Assembly: GCA_021782795.1 (NCBI GenBank)
Contig: JAJXUP010000006.1
Coordinates: forward strand, 1-35,760
DNA length: 35,760 bases
Reading direction: 5' to 3'
Origin: Pseudomonadota bacterium
GTDB taxonomy: Bacteria > Pseudomonadota > Gammaproteobacteria > Burkholderiales > Sulfuriferulaceae
Positions 16,317-23,593 of the stretch are shown here, one piece after another. The notes under the pieces were generated by a model. It worked only from the letters and a program-made list of their open reading frames with translations. It ran no database searches and was not told the origin of the DNA. The position numbers and the translations under genes were made by a program. How positions within the stretch are numbered: the stretch's first letter is position 1; every line of letters starts with the position of its first letter.

Positions 16317-18497
16317 TTATCCTTGGTTGTCGTTCCAGGCCGTCAGCCCCGCCAGAATCAGTTCCGGTTCGACGCCAAGCGCCCACACGGCGGCGATGCC
16401 AGCCAGCGCCTGGGTCAGGCTCAGGGTATGCGGCAGCAGGGCAGTGGCCAGCAAGGCGGTTGACTGTCCGGCATTGTCCAGCATGACGGCAGCGTCCTGT
16501 ACGTAGACGGCGCGTCCGGCATTGTGCAGGTGCTGGTGTAGGGCTTCCTGATCGTGGCGGGCGGAAAACAGTATCGTCTCGCCGTCGCATAGCGACATCA
16601 GCTGCGGGGTTTCCGGGCTGGCGGCATCGAGCACGGCCGCGCCGTGCGGCAATACCACATCGATCAGTGTGCGGTAGATCATGAAACGCCGCTCCGGCGT
16701 GGTCATGGCGTAGGCAGAGAAATCTTCCTGCGGGTGCAGGTCGGTCAGTACCGCAACCTGGCAGCGGTCGAATGCAAGTCCATGCTGCAGCAGGTCGTGA
16801 AAGCCGGTTTCGCCTACGGCGCAGCTGACTCCGGGGTTGAGCAGCAGTTTATGCATCCCCTGCCAGCCCGAGGCGTCGCCGATTTCGATCTGGCGCTGGT
16901 CGAGGAACAATCCTTGCCGCGATGCCAGGCCGACCTGCTTGCGACCGATCTGTAGCAGACCGGCGATGAGCCGGGCAGTACCGCTGCGGCCGCTGCCGGC
17001 GGTGGCGACGATGGGGATGCGACCCGTGCGGCCCTGAGGAAACAGATGTTCGACAATGGCGGCGCCGACCGGTCGTGGCTGACCTTCAGCGGGTTTCAGG
17101 TGCATCAACAGGCCGGGCCCGGCATTGACTTCCACGATGGCACCGCGCTGCTCGTGCAGCGGTCGGGAAATGTCGTCTGCGACGAGATCGATGCCGGCAA
17201 TGTCCAGTCCGACCACCTGTGCTGCCAGCACCACCAGCTCGGCCGTATCGGGGTGCACCTGGTCGGTGACGTCGATGGCGACATTGCCGATGCGTTGCAC
17301 GATGACCTTGCGCCCCGCTGGCGGGATGTCGTCGGCGATGAATCCCTGGCGTTCCAGTTCGATCCGGCAGGCAGAATCGACGTGAACCTGGTTGAGCGGG
17401 TGGGCTTCGGTATCGCCTCGGCGCGGATCGGTATTGATCTGCGATCCGATCAGCTGACGTATCGTGCTGTGGCCGTCACCCGTGACAGTGGCGATCTCGC
17501 CGCGTGCCGCAGCGACCATGCGATCCCCAACCACCAGCAGGCGGTGTTCCTGACCGCTGATGTGTCGCTCCACGAGCACGTCGCTGTCTTCTTCCGCGGC
17601 GACTGCCCACGCGGTTTCGATTTCCTTGCGCGTCATGAGATTAACGAATACGGCGCGACCATGATTGCCACTCAACGGCTTGATCACCACTGGCAAGCCG
17701 ATATCCTGGGCCAGTTCCCAGACGGTGGCAGTATCGTGCGCCAGTTCTCCTTCCGGCACAGGAACACCGCACTGCCGCAGCAATTCCTTGGTCAGTGCCT
17801 TGTCGCGCGAGATGGTCTCGGCAATGGCGCTGGTGCGATCGGTTTCGGCGGTCCAGATGCGGCGCTGCGCCTGGCCATGGCCCAGTTGCACCAGATTGCC
17901 GCGCGTGAGGCGGATGGCCGGGATATCGCGGTCGTCAGCTGCATCTACGATGCTGTTCGTGCTCGGGCCGAGCAGGAATGACTCGGCCAGGTCAGTCAGC
18001 TCTTCAACCGCAGCAGCCACATCGAACGGGGCAGCACGCATTGCGGCCAGCACCAGTTCGCGGCCGAGATCGAGTGCGCGGCGGGTGACATCTTCGTGGA
18101 AAGCGCGCACCACGACCTTGTACACGCCGCGTTCATCCATCTCGCGCGCGCGACCGAAGCCGGCGGGCATGCCTGCCATGGCCTGCAGTTCAAGCGTGAC
18201 GTGTTCGAGAATATGTGCCGGCCATGTGCCTTCGTGCAGGCGTTGCAGGAAGCCGCCGCGTACGCCGGGGCTGCAATGGTGCTCGATCAGTCCCGGCAGC
18301 CACTGGGCAAGGCGTTCGGCGTAGCCCGGAATGCGGTGCGAAGGCCAGTCTTCCAGCACACCGATATCGACCCATGCCTCAAGGACCGGCCGATAGGTCC
18401 AGATGTTGGGACCTTGCAGGGAAATGATACGCAGAAAGCGAATATCCGCGTCTGCGGGAAAGTCAGCCGGTTGATTCGGAATGCAGGAATGTTGCAT
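16317..18497 (-). CDS. Second cyanophycin synthetase, CphA'/CphA2-like, Mur site degenerate
   Basis: 726-aa CphA paralogue, first gene of the minus-strand operon. The N-domain keeps the HxxEH motif (HILEH, 95-99) in AHILEHVTLELQAMAGM. The ATP-grasp domain appears complete (VVIKPLSGNHGRA, VLVERHISGQEHRLLVVG, IVEVNAGPGLLMHL). In the Mur region the P-loop is GSGRSGT (501-507) instead of GTNGKTT, GIGDHLG is replaced by HPQEDFSA, and the protein ends at the point where the C-terminal Mur lobe starts in CphA. So only the ATP-grasp site and N-domain site can act. Loss of the second ATP site is the known feature of CphA2, which polymerises beta-Asp-Arg dipeptides. Whether this one does so is inference. 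It carries no frame disruption and is 6 nt from cphA. Confidence 0.88.
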   Translation of the reverse strand: MQHSCIPNQPADFPADADIRFLRIISLQGPNIWTYRPVLEAWVDIGVLEDWPSHRIPGYAERLAQWLPGLIEHHCSPGVRGGFLQRLHEGTWPAHILEHVTLELQAMAGMPAGFGRAREMDERGVYKVVVRAFHEDVTRRALDLGRELVLAAMRAAPFDVAAAVEELTDLAESFLLGPSTNSIVDAADDRDIPAIRLTRGNLVQLGHGQAQRRIWTAETDRTSAIAETISRDKALTKELLRQCGVPVPEGELAHDTATVWELAQDIGLPVVIKPLSGNHGRAVFVNLMTRKEIETAWAVAAEEDSDVLVERHISGQEHRLLVVGDRMVAAARGEIATVTGDGHSTIRQLIGSQINTDPRRGDTEAHPLNQVHVDSACRIELERQGFIADDIPPAGRKVIVQRIGNVAIDVTDQVHPDTAELVVLAAQVVGLDIAGIDLVADDISRPLHEQRGAIVEVNAGPGLLMHLKPAEGQPRPVGAAIVEHLFPQGRTGRIPIVATAGSGRSGTARLIAGLLQIGRKQVGLASRQGLFLDQRQIEIGDASGWQGMHKLLLNPGVSCAVGETGFHDLLQHGLAFDRCQVAVLTDLHPQEDFSAYAMTTPERRFMIYRTLIDVVLPHGAAVLDAASPETPQLMSLCDGETILFSARHDQEALHQHLHNAGRAVYVQDAAVMLDNAGQSTALLATALLPHTLSLTQALAGIAAVWALGVEPELILAGLTAWNDNQG

Positions 18498-18610
18498 GGA
18501 GTATGTCAGTGTCGGGTCAGTTTATGCTGTACTCAATCATAACGCACCAGTAGAATTCAGGTTTACCTGATTGCCTGATTTTATTGATCGTGACTGTTGC
18601 AACCGATCCC
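18498..18610. promoter_or_regulatory. Divergent control region of the cyanophycin locus
   Basis: About 113 nt separate the cphA' start codon from the ABC gene start codon. Inside is an inverted repeat TCAGGT-TT-ACCTGA (18557-18570), overlapped by two direct copies of CCTGATT (18566-18572, 18574-18580) with an 8-nt period. On the minus strand TATGAT gives a possible -10 for cphA', without a good -35. Upstream of both genes the Shine-Dalgarno signals are poor. The repeats are a candidate operator for a nitrogen or arginine regulator, but I cannot name it. Confidence 0.45.
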
Positions 18611-20851
18611 ATGTCCTGTTTGCCGATCGCCTGGCGTGGTCGTCTGGCATTCGGTTTTTACCCCGGTGAAGTTGTGCTTGCCGTGCTGGAAACGGATCTG
18701 GACGAACACCTGTATTTCAGATCCGGTTTGCTGGTCTTGACCGGGCAGCGTTTGCTGGGTGTCGGCGCCGATGGCCAACTGCTGCATGACTATCCCGTGA
18801 CTGCAACACTGCGTCTGACACGCCGCGACCATGCGGGCGTGGGTGTGCTGGGTCTGGATCGCGATGGCGTACGGCTGGCGACCTGGCGGTATTCGCTGGC
18901 GCGTGCAGCGGCGGCGGGTCGTGTTGAGGCGAATTTCCACGCGGTGCAGGCGGGCACGGATGCAAGCACCCTGATTGCCGAAGCGCTCTGCCCGCAATGC
19001 GCGCAGCCGCTGCCGGAGGCCGATGCAATGTGTCCGACCTGTGCGCCGGTGTCCGAGGACGCCGCGCAGTCAGGCTGGGCATTGCTGCGTCTGTGGCGTT
19101 TCGCTCGCCCGTACGGGCTGTCGCTGCTGGGCGGGTTCCTGCTCACGCTCGGTTCGACTGCGGCCACGTTGGTGCCGCCCTATCTGACCATGCCGCTGAT
19201 GGACAAGGTGCTGATCCCTTACCAGACCGGTCATGCGATCCATATGTCCATGGTGGCGGGGTATCTGGTGGCCTTGTTGCTGGCCGCGCTGGTGGCCTGG
19301 GGGCTTGGCTGGGGACGTACCTGGTGGCTGGCGCGCGTGAGCGAGCGGATTTGCATGGATCTGCGACTGGCGACGTATCGTCATTTGCAAAGCCTGCCGC
19401 TGGCTTACTTTGGCGGCAAGCGCACCGGTGACCTGATTTCGCGTATCGGCAGCGAGTCGGATCGCATTTCGGTGTTCCTGTCGCTGCATTTGCTCGATTT
19501 CGTCATCGATATGCTGGTGATGCTGATGACGGCTGCCATCCTGCTGTCGATCAATCCCTGGCTCGCACTGGTGACTTTGCTGCCGATCCCGGTGATCGCC
19601 TGGATGATCCATCGCGTGCGCGACAGGCTGCGCTTCGGTTTCGAGAAGGCTGACCGGGTCTGGGGTGAGATCAGCAATGTGCTCGCCGACACCATACCGG
19701 GGGTGCGCGTGGTCAAGGCATTTGCCCAGGAGCAGCGCGAAATCGACCGTTTCCGGGAAGCCAATCAGCGCAATCTGCAGATCAATGATCAGGTCAATGC
19801 CATCTGGTCGCTGTTTGCACCCAGCGTGACGCTCCTGACGGAGATCGGCTTGCTGGTGGTGTGGGCATTCGGCATCTGGCAGGTCGGGCATGGTCAGATC
19901 ACGGTGGGCATACTGACCGCATTTCTCACCTACATCAGCCGTTTTTACACCCGGCTTGATTCGATGAGTCGTATCGTGTCGGTGACGCAGAAGGCGGCAG
20001 CGGGAGCCAAACGCATCTTCGAGATTCTTGATTATCAGTCGAGCGTGCCCGAACCGGCCAATCCGGTGCACCCGACCGCGCTGCGTGGACGGATTGCGTT
20101 GCGCCACATCGGGTTTCGTTATGGCAACCGCAGCGTGATTCACGGCATGGATCTGACCATCGAGCCGGGTGAGATGATCGGCCTGGTCGGGCACAGCGGT
20201 TCGGGCAAGAGTACCCTGGTGAATCTGATCTGCCGGTTCCACGACGTGAGCGAAGGAGCGATCCTGGTCGATGGCGAGGACATCCGCAATTTCCCTGTCA
20301 GCGAATACCGCCGCCACATCGGGCTGGTGCTGCAGGAACCATTCCTGTTTTTTGGCACCATCGCCGAAAATATTGCGTATGGCAAACCCCACGCCACGCA
20401 CGAAGAAATCGTAACCGCCGCACGCGCGGCGCATGCGCACGAATTCATCCTGCGCCTGCCGCAAGGTTATGACTCGCTGGTGGGTGAGCGCGGGCAGGCG
20501 CTTTCGGGTGGCGAGCGCCAGCGTATTTCGATTGCGCGTGCCTTGCTGATCGATCCACGCATTCTGATCCTCGATGAAGCCACGGCCTCGGTGGATACCG
20601 AAACCGAACGCGAGATCCAGGCTGCGCTCGATAACCTGGTGCGCGGACGCACGACCATCGCCGTGGCGCACCGTCTGAGTACGCTACGACATGCCGACCG
20701 GCTGGTGGTGCTGGAGCGCGGTCGCATTGTCGAGGTCGGCCGGCATGAAACGCTGCTGGCCATGAATGGCGCCTATGCCCAACTCTACGAAGCCCAGGCA
20801 CGCCAGGTCGATGATGAACGCGAAGGAGAGTTGCTTGCCGATCCAGTCTGA
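18611..20851 (+). CDS. Cyanophycin-locus ABC transporter (fused permease and ATPase) with N-terminal zinc ribbon
   Basis: 746-aa half-transporter of the exporter type. Residues about 1-110 form a soluble beta-rich domain (LYFRSGLLVLTGQRLLGV...) that may be PH-like. A zinc ribbon follows, with CPQC and CPTC at 127-130 and 141-144, then six membrane helices (about 160-455). The C-terminal ATPase has Walker A GHSGSGKST (near 527), signature LSGGERQR (near 631), Walker B ILILDEATA and an AHRLS switch His, so it looks active. The coupling segment PLAYFGGKRTGDLISRI is typical of lipid A/drug exporters. No ribosome site is clear. The ATG at 18611 is used; TTG 18584 (755 aa) and GTG 18590 are alternatives. 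It is divergent from the cphA genes and overlaps a DUF1854 gene. As I recall, this pair is known to co-occur with cyanophycin genes, but its substrate is unknown. Confidence 0.88.
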   Translation: MSCLPIAWRGRLAFGFYPGEVVLAVLETDLDEHLYFRSGLLVLTGQRLLGVGADGQLLHDYPVTATLRLTRRDHAGVGVLGLDRDGVRLATWRYSLARAAAAGRVEANFHAVQAGTDASTLIAEALCPQCAQPLPEADAMCPTCAPVSEDAAQSGWALLRLWRFARPYGLSLLGGFLLTLGSTAATLVPPYLTMPLMDKVLIPYQTGHAIHMSMVAGYLVALLLAALVAWGLGWGRTWWLARVSERICMDLRLATYRHLQSLPLAYFGGKRTGDLISRIGSESDRISVFLSLHLLDFVIDMLVMLMTAAILLSINPWLALVTLLPIPVIAWMIHRVRDRLRFGFEKADRVWGEISNVLADTIPGVRVVKAFAQEQREIDRFREANQRNLQINDQVNAIWSLFAPSVTLLTEIGLLVVWAFGIWQVGHGQITVGILTAFLTYISRFYTRLDSMSRIVSVTQKAAAGAKRIFEILDYQSSVPEPANPVHPTALRGRIALRHIGFRYGNRSVIHGMDLTIEPGEMIGLVGHSGSGKSTLVNLICRFHDVSEGAILVDGEDIRNFPVSEYRRHIGLVLQEPFLFFGTIAENIAYGKPHATHEEIVTAARAAHAHEFILRLPQGYDSLVGERGQALSGGERQRISIARALLIDPRILILDEATASVDTETEREIQAALDNLVRGRTTIAVAHRLSTLRHADRLVVLERGRIVEVGRHETLLAMNGAYAQLYEAQARQVDDEREGELLADPV

Positions 20852-21290
20852 TGTTGCCGGAAGACTGACGTTCATCGACGCTCGCGGAGAGCGGCACGAT
20901 GCGTTGCTGCCAGTGCGGGCATTCCCCCTGAGTGCGCCGCAGGGCAGTGTCAGTCTGGTGGATGATCGCGGACAGGAGTGCCTGTGGATTCCCGAATTGA
21001 GTGAATTGCCGCCCGCCGAGCGTCAGTGCGTCGAGGCAGCGTTGGCCGAACGTGAGTTTGTGCCGAAAATTCTCACCATCGAGGCCATCAGCGGCTATTC
21101 TCTGCCCAGCGAGTGGCGCGTGCGCACCGACCGCGGCGAGACGACGCTGACGCTCAAGGCGGAGGAGGATATCCGTCGCCTCAGTGGCGGGCGCGTGCTG
21201 GTTGCTTCAGCCAGCGGGGTGCAGTTTCTCATTCCGGACGTGAGCCGGCTCGACCGGATGAGCCGGCGCAATCTGGATCACTTCATGTAA
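20835..21290 (+). CDS. DUF1854 protein of the cyanophycin locus
   Basis: About 151-aa soluble protein with no assigned activity. The preferred start is TTG at 20835 because AAGGAG lies exactly 6 nt upstream and the resulting N-terminus (PIQSDVAGRLTFIDARGE) enters the conserved region directly. ATG 20814 and 20811 upstream lack a ribosome site. The gene overlaps the last 17 nt of the ABC gene, so translation is probably coupled and the two products likely work together. Features include beta-rich segments, ECLWIPELSELPP, and a C-terminal GVQFLIPDVSRLD near the end. It may act as an accessory subunit of the transporter (inference from overlap). It converges on the CobD/CbiB-like gene 14 nt away. 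Confidence 0.8.
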   Translation: MPIQSDVAGRLTFIDARGERHDALLPVRAFPLSAPQGSVSLVDDRGQECLWIPELSELPPAERQCVEAALAEREFVPKILTIEAISGYSLPSEWRVRTDRGETTLTLKAEEDIRRLSGGRVLVASASGVQFLIPDVSRLDRMSRRNLDHFM

Positions 21291-21304
21291 GAAGGCGCGC
21301 ACGT

Positions 21305-22198
21305 TTAGCCGGCAGGGATGTGTGCCAGCGCCATCAGCAGCAGAATCAGTGCCCAGATGGCGAGCGTGCGCCAGATCAGGCTGTTGACGCCCGCCAGGTC
21401 ATGCAGCGTGGCGTTTTCGCCAAGACCGAATTCCGGCAATGTCGCTGTGGCGGGCAGGCGAATGCCGAGCGCCCCGGTACCGCTGGCCAGCACCTCGCCA
21501 AGGTTGCTGTCCGTGTTGTGTGTGGCCTGACTGCGCCAGCAGTACATGGCGTCTTCGAAGTTGCCTGCAACCGCGAAACTCAGCGCTAACGCCTGCGCCG
21601 GCAGCCAGTCGATGCGCCATACGGCCGAGTGGGCGAAGTGGGCGAAGGCACCGTGGGTGTCCGGATCCCAGTGTTCGGCGATATTGTGACTGAGGCGGTA
21701 TAAGACGGCGCCGACCGGCCCGAGGGGAGTGAGCAGTGCGAACCAGAAAATGACGCCGAACAGGTGCCGCAGCGCATCCGCCAGCCGGTTTTCGATGGCG
21801 ATGCGCAGGGTGTCGCCTTCGCGCTCATCCATGTTGCCGTCGCACCACTGCAATGCTTCCTGTCGTGCCACTTCGGGCTGGCCGCGCAGCAGTGCGGTCA
21901 GGATATTCCGGGTGACCCGGTTCTGGCAGCGCAGTTGCAGGCTGGCATAGAGCACCGCGATATTCCACAGCCAGGCCAGCCAGCCCGAAAGCGCGAGCAG
22001 GCCGAAATGCACTGCGCTCGTGACGAGCAGCGCCGGCAGCATGGCGGCGAACCATGCGAGCCTGCCGTGGCGGTGCTCGCCTGCATTCAGCTGGTGTGCG
22101 AGAAACTGCAACGGCAACATCAGGCGTTCGAGCCACAAACGCGGCAGCGGACGGTAGTGTTCCAGCAGCAGTGCGACCAGCAGGATACTCAGGGTCAA
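21305..22198 (-). CDS. CobD/CbiB-like membrane protein
   Basis: 297-aa inner-membrane protein resembling the CobD/CbiB (adenosylcobinamide-phosphate synthase) and AmpE superfamily. Seen are a hydrophobic N-terminus (MTLSILLVALLLEHYRPL), a segment ENRLADALRHLFGVIFWFALLTPLGPVGAVLYRL that matches the CbiB core (E..xD....PLF....GP.GA..Y), and WLPAQALALSFAVAGNFEDA with helices near the C-terminus. The start is TTG at 22198 with GGGAG 7 nt upstream. No other cobalamin genes are nearby, so a direct part in B12 synthesis is doubtful. An AmpE-like or unknown role is equally possible. It lies downstream of the GyrI-like gene on the same strand, 59 nt away. Confidence 0.75.
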   Translation of the reverse strand: MTLSILLVALLLEHYRPLPRLWLERLMLPLQFLAHQLNAGEHRHGRLAWFAAMLPALLVTSAVHFGLLALSGWLAWLWNIAVLYASLQLRCQNRVTRNILTALLRGQPEVARQEALQWCDGNMDEREGDTLRIAIENRLADALRHLFGVIFWFALLTPLGPVGAVLYRLSHNIAEHWDPDTHGAFAHFAHSAVWRIDWLPAQALALSFAVAGNFEDAMYCWRSQATHNTDSNLGEVLASGTGALGIRLPATATLPEFGLGENATLHDLAGVNSLIWRTLAIWALILLLMALAHIPAG

Positions 22199-22257
22199 GA
22201 CGATCTCCCTGAAAAGAGCGGGATGAGGTGGCGGACCGGGTTCATGGCCGCCGTCTG

Positions 22258-22788
22258 TCAGTCCGCCATATCGACGGTCAGTGTGCCCATCTGGCTGACG
22301 GAATGGCCCGCGGTATAGATTTCGACCGTGGGCAGGCGGATGTCGCGACCCTGCGGCCTGAGATAATCGAACAGTGCCTGGTAGGCCTTGCTCGGTGCAA
22401 GTTGCATGCTCGCCTGTACGCTGGCGCGCAACACGTTGCGTGCCGGGATATCATCGAGCCTGAGTGGCTCGGGGACTGCGGTACCGGGTGGGATCTCGTA
22501 ACCGACGCGAGCATGCTGCTCTGTCTTGCGGGTATTGCGTGGGTCGGTGTAGAGCACCACAACCGGACTGCCGGGCTGGATGCGCGCCGCCACGAGCATG
22601 CCGCGCACCTTTTCCTGAGCGTCGGCGATGGCGCCGAGATCTCCGAAAAAGTCGGTATAGGCGTAATGAACCGGTTCGCTGCGGGTTTCGCGGATGTCGG
22701 TACGGTTGAATGCGCCCCACCAGAACAGGACCACGAGGATCGGCACGAGAAACGCGAAAACGAAACCTACCCAGTTTTTCTTGATCAA
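22258..22788 (-). CDS. Membrane-anchored GyrI-like small-molecule-binding protein
   Basis: About 176 aa. The track ORF starts at 23049, but that extension crosses the divergent promoter region and has non-protein-like composition. The TTG at 22788 has GGAG 5 nt upstream and gives an N-terminal IKKNWVGFVFAFLVPILVVLFWWGAF, one membrane anchor. The rest looks like a GyrI/SOUL-type ligand-binding domain (GSPVVVLYTDP, VGYEIP...PLRLDDIPARNVLRA, KAYQALFDYLRPQG, TVEIY). Such domains bind small molecules or modulate gyrase in cytoplasmic homologues; a membrane-tethered form may sense an envelope ligand (inference). It is divergent from cytochrome b561. Confidence 0.68.
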   Translation of the reverse strand: MIKKNWVGFVFAFLVPILVVLFWWGAFNRTDIRETRSEPVHYAYTDFFGDLGAIADAQEKVRGMLVAARIQPGSPVVVLYTDPRNTRKTEQHARVGYEIPPGTAVPEPLRLDDIPARNVLRASVQASMQLAPSKAYQALFDYLRPQGRDIRLPTVEIYTAGHSVSQMGTLTVDMAD

Positions 22789-22833
22789 AATGGCTCCGGA
22801 GCAGAACGTCAGGCGAGGCAAAGATAACACAAC

Positions 22834-22853
22834 CGCCGCGGCTTGTCGCGGCG
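22834..22853. promoter_or_regulatory. GC-rich inverted repeat in the GyrI-like/cytochrome b561 divergent region
   Basis: CGCCGCG and CGCGGCG pair with a 6-nt loop (GCTTGT). The 179-nt gap between the two divergent starts otherwise holds no ORF I can support, and clear -35/-10 pairs were not found. It could be an operator or the leader hairpin of the GyrI-like transcript. Confidence 0.3.
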
Positions 22854-22967
22854 CGCACCCCGCAGGCGGCTCATGTTTGCCGGTGGCAGCCTGCGGCCGG
22901 ACATGATACATTCGCGCTGAACCGGGGCCGGCTCGGGCATTCGGACGATTGCAATTCAGGAGACTAC

Positions 22968-23507
22968 ATGAAACACACCCAATCTTATGGTGCCCTGCTG
23001 GTGTCGCTGCATTGGCTGGTAGCTGCTTTGATCGTTCTGGTATTCGCACTGGGATGGTGGATGGGCGACATGCCCAAGGGACCGGACAAGGTGCAGACCA
23101 TGGGTTGGCATCAGACGGTCGGGATCAGCATTTTCGTGCTCGCCATCGTGCGCCTGGCCTGGCGACGCCTGCACGGCGTGCCTGAAATGCCGCTGACCAC
23201 GCCGATAGAAAAACTGGCGGTGCTGGTGCAGATTGCGCTCTACCTGCTGATGCTGGCCATTCCCGTGTTTGGCTATCTGACCAGTTCGTTTGGCGGCCAT
23301 GCTGTCGTGGTGTTCGGTTCGCTGACCATTCCCGGAATTACCGCCGTCGATCATGACGTGCACGAAACGATGGGAGACCTGCACCAGGCGCTGGCCTACG
23401 GGCTGCTCGGGCTGGTGGCATTGCACGTGGCCGGCGCGCTCAAGCATCACCTGATCCTGCGCGACGATGTCCTTGCGCGCATGGCACCCTGGGTTCGCAA
23501 ACGCTGA
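22968..23507 (+). CDS. Cytochrome b561-family membrane protein
   Basis: 179-aa di-heme b-type cytochrome of the inner membrane that can take electrons from quinol. Four hydrophobic helices are visible. Candidate heme ligands are His15 (SLHWLV), His48 (GWHQTVG), and His residues in VHETMGDLHQALAYG and ALHVAGALKHH. The order fits bacterial CybB. AGGAG lies 5 nt before the ATG. In E. coli CybB acts as a superoxide:quinone oxidoreductase; that activity is inferred here from family only. The gene is monocistronic, bounded by a divergent gene and a GC hairpin downstream. Confidence 0.9.
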   Translation: MKHTQSYGALLVSLHWLVAALIVLVFALGWWMGDMPKGPDKVQTMGWHQTVGISIFVLAIVRLAWRRLHGVPEMPLTTPIEKLAVLVQIALYLLMLAIPVFGYLTSSFGGHAVVVFGSLTIPGITAVDHDVHETMGDLHQALAYGLLGLVALHVAGALKHHLILRDDVLARMAPWVRKR

Positions 23508-23520
23508 CCTCATGTTCTCC

Positions 23521-23540
23521 GGGGGGGCTGCAGCCTCCCC
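23521..23540 (+). terminator. GC-rich hairpin after cytochrome b561
   Basis: GGGGGGGC-TGCA-GCCTCCCC forms an 8-bp stem with one G-T pair and a tetraloop, 13 nt after the stop codon. There is no T-run, but it is the only candidate end signal before the prfB promoter. Confidence 0.45.
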
Positions 23541-23555
23541 CATCGTCTTCGCTGC

Positions 23556-23564
23556 TGCTATAAT
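23556..23564 (+). promoter_or_regulatory. Extended -10 promoter of prfB
   Basis: TGCTATAAT is a perfect extended -10 (TGnTATAAT). No good -35 lies 16-18 bp upstream, which is usual for extended -10 promoters. Transcription would start near 23571, leaving a leader of about 23 nt to the prfB ATG at 23594. Confidence 0.6.
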
Positions 23565-23593
23565 GGCCCGTTTATGGATTGCGGGTGAACGTC

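Noticed and set aside
16317-18497. CphA' as a pseudogene of cphA
   Set aside because: The frame is open over 726 codons, the ATP-grasp and HxxEH motifs are intact, and the shortened form matches the known CphA'/CphA2 type.
19070-20671. 533-aa minus-strand ORF opposite the ABC transporter
   Set aside because: It lies wholly antisense to an ABC gene with all its motifs intact, and the translated sequence has shadow-like His/Gln/Arg bias.
22789-23049. N-terminal extension of the GyrI-like ORF to 23049
   Set aside because: The extra 87 residues run through the divergent promoter region and into the cytochrome b561 gene. A TTG with a good ribosome site at 22788 starts directly before the membrane helix.
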